A stretch of DNA of 9,237 nt, taken from positions 1 through 9,237 of the forward strand of contig JAFWOX010000044.1 in NCBI GenBank assembly GCA_017545325.1. Direction: 5' to 3'. Position 1 is the first letter of the stretch. Each line of letters starts with the position of its first letter. A model generated the notes under the pieces. That model saw nothing but the letters and a program-made list of their open reading frames with translations, was not told the origin of the DNA and searched no databases. Positions 5,243 through 9,237 of the stretch are shown here, piece by piece. The position numbers and the translations under genes are program-made. This stretch comes from Oscillospiraceae bacterium (lineage in GTDB: Bacteria > Bacillota_A > Clostridia > Oscillospirales > Oscillospiraceae).

Positions 5243-6893
5243 TCACGGGACCGGCCGGGAGCTGGTCATGACAGAAGTACTGGACGGACTGGTCCGTACC
5301 AGAAAGGCCGGGACCTTTTCGGAAGAGGTCCTGGGACAGGCGGGGGGCATCTTCAGGCGCCTCCGGGAAAGGGGCGTCATAAGAGGCGGCAGCTTTGAAG
5401 ACAGCGTATGGGCCCTCACCAATGAGACGGATGTATTCCGCCTGCGCTTTCCGGACGATGAAAAGGCATACCTGGCCGGGGCCGGGACCTGGACCGGCGT
5501 CCCCTTTGAAGGATACGTACAGGCCATGAAGGCCTTCCTCCTCCTGCAGACAGGATCCGTGTCCCTCCAGGGGCTCAGGGACCAGCTCCATGAGCTGTCC
5601 CTTCTGACCATGGACCCGGACCCCCTGGAGAGCGGCTTTGAGCCATCCCCCGCATCCCTCCGCTTCCTCGGCTTCCTCTCCGGAGGACATCCCGTCCGGG
5701 ACCATGTCTCCTCCGGACTGGAGGACCTGATCGTTTGGAAAAGGAGGGGCCATGCCAGGCGGGACCTTGCCGGTCTCTCCGACTACCTGCGCTTCGACAG
5801 GGAGCTGGACGCCTTCTGGCAGGGCTCCACGCCGGACGAAAAGCTCCGCTGGTTCCTGATCCGGCTCTGGTGGGAGCTCACCTGCATCCTGCCCCTGAGG
5901 CCCACGGAGCTCCTGGTGACGCCCTGGGACTGCGTAAGGCAGAGCGACCGCCAGTACTTCCTGACCATCCGCCGCACTAAGCTGAAGAAACGGAAGGGGT
6001 CCCTGGGCTACCGGGTCGTGACGGACTACAGCGCCTGCACCTATGAGGTCCCCGCCGCTCTTGCGGAAGAGATCCTGTGGTACAAGGTCTCCGTCACCGC
6101 GGCCCTGAAGGACTGCAGTGATAAAGATAAAGACAAGGATAAGGATAAGGATAAAGACAGCTCTGCCCTTTGTCTTTCCTACCTTTTCGGCGGCAGCCGC
6201 CCTCTCCCCTATCAGGACGCCCGCCTCCTCCTCCGTTCCTTCCTGGGGGACGTACTGGGATGGGAAGACGTTTCCGCCATCCATCTGGGTGATACCAGGC
6301 ACCTTTCCATGATCGGACTGATCATCTCCGGCGGGTCCCCCGTCATCTGCCGGGAGCTGGCAGGCCACGAGTCCGTCGACATCGCCAGCCATTACTATAC
6401 CAACACAAGCCGCATCGTACGCTCGGCCTCCTACTTCTTTACCAGGGACAGGGGAAAGTCCTGCTCCCTGGTATCCGCCCCCTTCAGGATGCCCCCGGAA
6501 GGAGCCTCCCTCCATCCGGTGCCCGGCGGCATGTGCGGTGCCCCTCAGGTCCTCTCCGGGGACATCTCGGAGTGCATGAGGAACATCCCCGCCGGGGGGA
6601 GCCCCGGCGACTGCGCCGGGTGCCCCCGCTTCTATCCCGACAGGGACCACCTGCACAGGGCAGTGTCCCGGCCAGGGGACGATGCCTCTTCCGACGCCCC
6701 CTTCCTCTTTGCCCTGCTGGACCGGCTCAGGAAGGGACAGGGCATGACCTGTACCTTCAGGGAGGCCCTGGACAGGGAGCTGGCCTCATCCGCCGGGCAC
6801 TTCCCTGTCCAGGACAGGAACGGGGAAGAATACGAAAGGAAAGGACCTGCCCCGCAGGAAGGAAAGGAGGACGGCCATGGGAAGAAGACCTGA
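5235..6893 (+). CDS. Tyrosine recombinase 3 (TnpB-like, 552 aa)
   Basis: A tyrosine recombinase with a long N-terminal region and a C-terminal Cys4 motif. Catalytic features: ArgI in CILPLRPTELLV (R222), lysine in IRRTKLKKRKG (K249), box II LGDTRHLSMIGL (R355), AGH (H378) and SHYYTN (Y387 or Y388). R355 to H378 is 23 residues and H378 to Y387 is 9, both canonical. The first histidine of HxxR is glycine here (G352). After the catalytic domain, C434, C447, C460 and C463 (the last two in CAGC) resemble the zinc-binding tail of Tn554-type TnpB. Residues 296-308 are an alternating Asp-Lys tract, probably a surface linker between the catalytic strands and box II. ATG 5235 has AAAGGAG 6 nt upstream and overlaps the previous stop by 8 nt; the gene overlaps the next start by 17 nt, which indicates coupled translation. 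Confidence 0.85.
   Translation: MYDHGTGRELVMTEVLDGLVRTRKAGTFSEEVLGQAGGIFRRLRERGVIRGGSFEDSVWALTNETDVFRLRFPDDEKAYLAGAGTWTGVPFEGYVQAMKAFLLLQTGSVSLQGLRDQLHELSLLTMDPDPLESGFEPSPASLRFLGFLSGGHPVRDHVSSGLEDLIVWKRRGHARRDLAGLSDYLRFDRELDAFWQGSTPDEKLRWFLIRLWWELTCILPLRPTELLVTPWDCVRQSDRQYFLTIRRTKLKKRKGSLGYRVVTDYSACTYEVPAALAEEILWYKVSVTAALKDCSDKDKDKDKDKDKDSSALCLSYLFGGSRPLPYQDARLLLRSFLGDVLGWEDVSAIHLGDTRHLSMIGLIISGGSPVICRELAGHESVDIASHYYTNTSRIVRSASYFFTRDRGKSCSLVSAPFRMPPEGASLHPVPGGMCGAPQVLSGDISECMRNIPAGGSPGDCAGCPRFYPDRDHLHRAVSRPGDDASSDAPFLFALLDRLRKGQGMTCTFREALDRELASSAGHFPVQDRNGEEYERKGPAPQEGKEDGHGKKT
6120..6155 (+). repeat. Hexanucleotide microsatellite encoding (Asp-Lys)6
   Basis: Six tandem copies of GAYAAR lie inside the third recombinase gene, giving alternating Asp and Lys at residues 296-307. 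The unit is 6 bp, so slippage would add or remove whole Asp-Lys pairs without breaking the frame. Such a tract is uncommon in a recombinase and likely marks a tolerant surface loop. Confidence 0.9.
6861..6879 (+). promoter_or_regulatory. Ribosome-binding and start cassette of the TnpC-like gene (repeat copy 1)
   Basis: GGAAAGGAGGACGGCCATG places AGGAGG 6 nt before ATG 6877. The same 19 bp recur at 7573-7591 with one change (C to T at the position equivalent to 6875). Because each copy lies within the end of the upstream gene, both upstream proteins end in or near GKEDGH. Confidence 0.7.
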
Positions 6894-7599
6894 CATAGCT
6901 CCGGAGGAGCTCGTCTCCCTCCTGGACAGCTTCTTTATCAGCACCGGCGGCGATCCCGAAAGGATCACCTTCACGGCCCTCAGCCGCTATGCGGCTGACA
7001 GGGGCCTGTCCATACCGGAGCAGAAGTTCCGCAGATGCCAGGCCGTGGTCCGAAGGAAGGAAGAGCTCTCGGCCCTGCAGGCAGGGCCCCCGTCCGCTGT
7101 CCAGGAGGCCGTGCCCGGCTTTGCGACGCCCGACATACGGGAAGGGCTGCGCAGATGCCGTGACACTGCGGAAGCGGAGGCCTGGCTCTCCGGCCTTTCC
7201 GATTCCTGGCATGCCCTCTACCGCAGGAAGATCGAACTGGAGCTTGAGAACAGGAAGAACAGGGAAGAGCTCCTGGACCTGAAGAGCAGCGCTGACGCCG
7301 AAAAGGCCAGGCATGCACGGTCCGTCAGGGAACTGGCAGACAGGAACGGCGTACTGAAGGCCCAGGTCAGGGAGCTCATGAAGATCATAAACGAATACAT
7401 CTATCCCTCCGCGGCCAAGATCCTCCTGAAAAAAAGGATCCCTTCCCTGGAAGTGGACAGCGCCGTCAATGAAGAGGCCATCCGGGGCCTCCTGGCGGAT
7501 CAGGGCAGGGCCGGCCCGGATGATGTGCCTGATGCGGCCTCTCCGGACGACGCCTTCCTCGCTCTCGCTGCGGGAAAGGAGGACGGTCATGTTTTTTGA
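6877..7599 (+). CDS. TnpC-like coiled-coil accessory protein (240 aa)
   Basis: The N-terminal segment (about 28-58: RITFTALSRYAADRGLS followed by a basic stretch) looks like a helix-turn-helix of the kind found in DUF6262 and TnpC proteins next to Tn554-type recombinases. Residues 112-172 are rich in Glu, Lys, Arg and Leu with heptad-like spacing, a likely coiled coil. The tail from 190 on is acidic. In Tn554, TnpC is small (about 125 aa), non-catalytic, and influences the orientation and efficiency of transposition; this protein is roughly twice as long. The start has an ideal AAAGGAGG 6 nt upstream and the gene overlaps recombinase 3 by 17 nt and the next gene by 11 nt. Function as a recombinase helper is inferred from position and architecture; sequence similarity to TnpC itself needs a profile search. 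Confidence 0.6.
   Translation: MGRRPDIAPEELVSLLDSFFISTGGDPERITFTALSRYAADRGLSIPEQKFRRCQAVVRRKEELSALQAGPPSAVQEAVPGFATPDIREGLRRCRDTAEAEAWLSGLSDSWHALYRRKIELELENRKNREELLDLKSSADAEKARHARSVRELADRNGVLKAQVRELMKIINEYIYPSAAKILLKKRIPSLEVDSAVNEEAIRGLLADQGRAGPDDVPDAASPDDAFLALAAGKEDGHVF
7573..7591 (+). promoter_or_regulatory. Ribosome-binding and start cassette (repeat copy 2)
   Basis: GGAAAGGAGGACGGTCATG is an 18/19 copy of 6861-6879 and serves ATG 7589. It decides the start of the 274-residue protein: the frame is open for 40 codons further upstream, but those overlap the TnpC-like gene and lack such a signal. Confidence 0.7.
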
Positions 7600-8413
7600 A
7601 GCAGTACGTGACGCTGATGAGCTCTGTGAAGAGAACAGGCTCCTCCGCCTCCTGCTCAGGGCCTTCGGCCTGAGGTCCTCCGATCCGGATACCATCAGGC
7701 AGCTCATAAGGGCCATGGTGCCGGAGCATGGGCCCTTCCCGCCCTGTGAAAAGGGAGCCGTGCCGGACGGCCGTATCAGACCGGCCGAAAAGGCGGCCCG
7801 CTTCCGGATGCCTGAAAAATATATCTATCCTTACACGCCAAAGTGTTCCGTGGCCTGGGCCTGGGAGCGGAGCTGGGACGAGGAAGGAAGGTCCTCTCCG
7901 GAGCCTCCCTGCATGGGGCCCTGCTGGGACGGATGGTGCACCTCCTGCACCTTCTGCAAAGGAGGGCAGGACCTGGAGAACATCTGGGACGTCATGGAGG
8001 ACATGTCCGTCCGCATCGCCCATCTGACCGCCGAGGTCTTCCGGCTCTCCTGCAGGCTGTATGAGGAAGAGTATCCCTGCGAGGCCCATGACCCGGCATC
8101 CAGCCTCTACGATGATCTCTTTTTTACAACGGAGACCTGCTTCCCGGCCTACCGGGAGATGCTCCGCTGCCGCTCCCACGGGCAGGACCTTATGGATTCG
8201 GATGAATACAGACAGTCTGTCTGGGACATGGTCAGGGAAGGCAGGGACGACGGCAGGTACGGCATCATGCAGTTCCTGGAATGGAGGAAGAGTCGCTTCT
8301 CCATGCACCAGACCGGGCCCCTGTTCGTACCGTCAGAAGATGTCTCCCCGGAATACACGGACGACATGCTTTGGGAAGACCTGGTCAGGACCTTCCCCGA
8401 GGTATACAGCTGA
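7589..8413 (+). CDS. Unrecognised Cys-rich protein of the recombinase operon (274 aa)
   Basis: I do not recognise this family. Residues 8-30 form an amphipathic, leucine-rich helix (ELCEENRLLRLLLRAFGL) that could dimerise or contact the coiled coil of its neighbour. Residues 108-123 hold a dense Cys motif with the pattern C-x3-C-x4-C-x2-C-x2-C, and other cysteines lie at 13, 53, 86, 155, 164, 184 and 194, suggesting metal binding. Residues 125-165 and 200-235 look helical and charged. There is no signal peptide or membrane segment, so it is probably cytoplasmic. It overlaps the TnpC-like gene by 11 nt and shares its start cassette, so the two are probably made together. A role in transposition or its control is inferred only from this coupling. 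A short YIYP match with the TnpC-like protein (residues 78-81 here, 174-177 there) may be chance. Confidence 0.6.
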   Translation: MFFEAVRDADELCEENRLLRLLLRAFGLRSSDPDTIRQLIRAMVPEHGPFPPCEKGAVPDGRIRPAEKAARFRMPEKYIYPYTPKCSVAWAWERSWDEEGRSSPEPPCMGPCWDGWCTSCTFCKGGQDLENIWDVMEDMSVRIAHLTAEVFRLSCRLYEEEYPCEAHDPASSLYDDLFFTTETCFPAYREMLRCRSHGQDLMDSDEYRQSVWDMVREGRDDGRYGIMQFLEWRKSRFSMHQTGPLFVPSEDVSPEYTDDMLWEDLVRTFPEVYS

Positions 8414-8452
8414 AGACCGGAAAAAGATAAGAAAGGAAAGGAATGGAAAGGA

Positions 8453-8911
8453 ATGGAAAAACACATGAAACACGGCTTCATCTCTATCAGGCAGAAGGAT
8501 CCTGATATGGCGGCCCAGTGGGTATCCGGAGAAAAGGAAGGGCAGGATCCGGATACCGTATCCTACAGTTCCCACGTGAAGGCCATCTGGAAATGCGGAA
8601 AAGGCCATCTGTTCACTGCAGCAGTGAACAACAGGGTCCTGCACCAGACTTCCTGCCCCTACTGCTCCGGCAGGAAGGTCCTGAAGGGCCTGAACGATCT
8701 GGAGAGCACATATCCGGATCTGGCGGAGCAGTGGCACCCTTACCGGAACGGTGACCTGCTCCCGGACGAAGTCATGCCGGGCAGCCATCTGAAAGTATGG
8801 TGGAAATGCAGCCTGGGACACACCTGGGCCGCTTCTATCCTGAACAGGAACAAGAAAAGTGGATGCCCTTACTGTAAGGGACAGACACCTGTACGGATGC
8901 ACTTCGTGTAA
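8453..8911 (+). CDS. Double treble-clef zinc-finger protein (152 aa)
   Basis: Two copies of the zf-treble-clef (DUF4379-type zinc-ribbon) unit are visible. Unit 1, residues 17-75, has IWKCGKGH (C48, H52) and CPYC (C68, C71). Unit 2, residues 87-143, starts PDLAEQWHPYRNGDLLPDEV and has VWWKCSLGH (C119, H123) and CPYC (C138, C141). Unit 2 fits the usual pattern better, with EQWHP and WWKC. The protein ends nine residues after the last CPYCKG, with no effector domain. Family members are thought to bind nucleic acid and are sometimes joined to nuclease domains. It lies 39 nt after the Cys-rich gene behind a purine-rich region holding a 10-bp tandem repeat (GGAAAGGAAT at 8435-8444 and 8445-8454). 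ATG 8465 is an alternative start. It may be an element accessory protein or minor cargo. Confidence 0.8.
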   Translation: MEKHMKHGFISIRQKDPDMAAQWVSGEKEGQDPDTVSYSSHVKAIWKCGKGHLFTAAVNNRVLHQTSCPYCSGRKVLKGLNDLESTYPDLAEQWHPYRNGDLLPDEVMPGSHLKVWWKCSLGHTWAASILNRNKKSGCPYCKGQTPVRMHFV

Positions 8912-8987
8912 AGCTGATGCGGCCTTCTTATTATGTCGGCTCTTTAAGGAGCGGCATGTCCACAGTCCACCGTAAAAGGCCATTAAA

Positions 8988-9010
8988 CGACAGAATCCAA
9001 CGGTCCTGAA
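8988..9010 (+). repeat. Candidate right attachment site (attR-like direct repeat)
   Basis: This is the partner of 598-620, with the same orientation and 19 of 23 positions identical, including the opening CGACAGAATC and the internal CGGTCC. It starts 76 bp after the last gene's stop. If these are attL and attR, the integrated unit is 8390 bp long. Confidence 0.45.
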
Positions 9011-9036
9011 TTCTTCAGTCACCATGGATTCTGTCG
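8988..9036. repeat. Nested perfect dyad at the right end
   Basis: CGACAGAATCCA (8988-8999) and TGGATTCTGTCG (9025-9036) are a perfect 12-bp inverted repeat. Inside it, CTGAA (9006-9010) and TTCAG (9014-9018) form a second dyad. Both are centred on exactly the same base, 9012. This shared centre makes a two-step binding site or cruciform plausible. There is no T run, so it is not a terminator. Confidence 0.65.
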
Positions 9037-9129
9037 GGAAAGAAAAGACACCTCTTACTTCAGTCTCTATATTTACAGGGGGAGAACGACAGAACCCCGA
9101 CCCTTAGTTCCACAGACGAACCGCAGAAA

Positions 9130-9163
9130 GGCCGCAACCCTTGAAGAATCAAGGATTGCGGCC
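9130..9163 (-). terminator. tuf terminator, probably bidirectional
   Basis: A 15-bp stem (9130-9144 against 9149-9163) encloses a 4-nt loop. In the minus-strand RNA all 15 positions pair, with one G-U wobble at the single asymmetric position. In the plus-strand RNA the same position is an A-C mismatch. TTTCT follows on the minus side and CTTTTA on the plus side. It terminates tuf 34 nt after its stop codon and could also end plus-strand transcripts leaving the recombinase operon, for which I found no other terminator. Confidence 0.85.
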
Positions 9164-9196
9164 CTTTTAGTTGGCTATATTTCTACAAGTCGCGAA

Positions 9197-9237
9197 TTAT
9201 TCGATAACTGTAGCAACACGTCCGGAACCAACAGTAC
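9197..9237 (-). CDS. tuf: Elongation factor Tu, C-terminal end (partial)
   Basis: The minus strand reads ...TVGSGRVATVIE followed by TAA at 9199-9197. This is the characteristic C-terminus of bacterial EF-Tu, the GTPase that delivers aminoacyl-tRNA to the ribosome. Only 12 residues are inside the window. The codons (GTT, GGT, CGT, GCT) are the T-ending type usual for highly expressed genes and contrast with the C- and G-ending codons of the recombinase operon. It marks host chromosome to the right of the element. Confidence 0.9.
   Translation of the reverse strand, partial: TVGSGRVATVIE

Larger units (their letters stand above)
598..9010. mobile_element. Putative Tn554/RIT-like element with three tyrosine recombinases
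   Basis: The proposed element is about 8.4 kb, bounded by the imperfect direct repeats at 598-620 and 8988-9010, and contains only plus-strand genes. Content is a zinc-ribbon protein, three tandem tyrosine recombinases, a TnpC-like coiled-coil protein, an unrecognised Cys-rich protein and a treble-clef protein. Tn554 uses two tyrosine recombinases plus TnpC, and RIT elements use three recombinases in tandem; this locus combines features of both. The flanks are a phosphodiesterase gene and tuf, both minus strand and plausibly host. No terminal inverted repeats of the DDE type and no cargo are visible. The mobile nature is well supported by content; the exact ends are provisional. Confidence 0.6.
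8988..9094. repeat. Right cluster of CGACAGAA octamers
   Basis: The octamer occurs at 8988-8995 (plus), 9029-9036 (minus) and 9087-9094 (plus). The order plus, minus, plus matches the left cluster (plus, minus, minus, plus) in the same orientation, not in mirror image. That fits related sites at both ends of an element integrated between direct repeats. The interval otherwise holds no gene. Confidence 0.6.

Noticed and set aside
5175..6656. 493-codon open frame on the minus strand opposite recombinase 3
   Set aside because: It is a by-product of high GC at third positions in the plus-strand gene. The translation is rich in Gly, Pro and Ala with no domain, whereas the opposite strand has clear recombinase motifs.
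6757..7716. 319-codon open frame on the minus strand across the TnpC-like gene
   Set aside because: It spans three plus-strand gene junctions that have good ribosome-binding sites, and has no recognisable domain.
8934..8956. Weak hairpin after the last gene as an operon terminator
   Set aside because: The stem is about 4 bp and no T run follows. The hairpin at 9130-9163 is a far better candidate.

Overview
The window looks like Bacillota (Firmicutes) chromosomal DNA carrying one GC-rich integrated element. The host call rests mainly on the right edge. There the minus strand encodes the last 12 residues of elongation factor Tu (TVGSGRVATVIE), followed by a strong terminator hairpin. The AGG-rich arginine usage and purine-rich Shine-Dalgarno sites fit a Clostridia or Lachnospiraceae-like organism, but genus cannot be read from this sequence.

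Layout. 1-390 (minus) is the N-terminal part of a membrane-anchored glycerophosphodiester phosphodiesterase. 391-505 is its AT-rich upstream region. 506-605 holds a cluster of four CGACAGAA octamers. About 620-1111 is a long leader with no convincing gene. From 1112 to 8911 all genes lie on the plus strand and are tightly packed: a DUF6431-like zinc-ribbon protein, a possible 50-residue ORF, three consecutive tyrosine recombinases (452, 645 and 552 aa), a TnpC-like coiled-coil protein (240 aa), an unrecognised Cys-rich protein (274 aa) and a double treble-clef zinc-finger protein (152 aa). 8988-9094 holds three more CGACAGAA octamers, and the tuf terminator and 3' end follow.

Interpretation. 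The core is a Tn554-like or recombinase-in-trio-like transposition module: three recombinases plus a TnpC-like helper, with overlapping or nearly touching genes that imply coupled translation. No resistance, metabolic or defence cargo is visible. The octamer does not recur elsewhere in the window as far as I could find by eye. An imperfect 23-bp direct repeat (598-620 and 8988-9010, 19/23 identical, 8390 bp apart) is the best candidate for the element ends. That would make this a roughly 8.4-kb element between tuf and the phosphodiesterase gene. Each recombinase appears to lack at least one canonical catalytic residue, and not the same one, which suggests that they work together. Family assignments come from motifs read by eye; no database search was possible.
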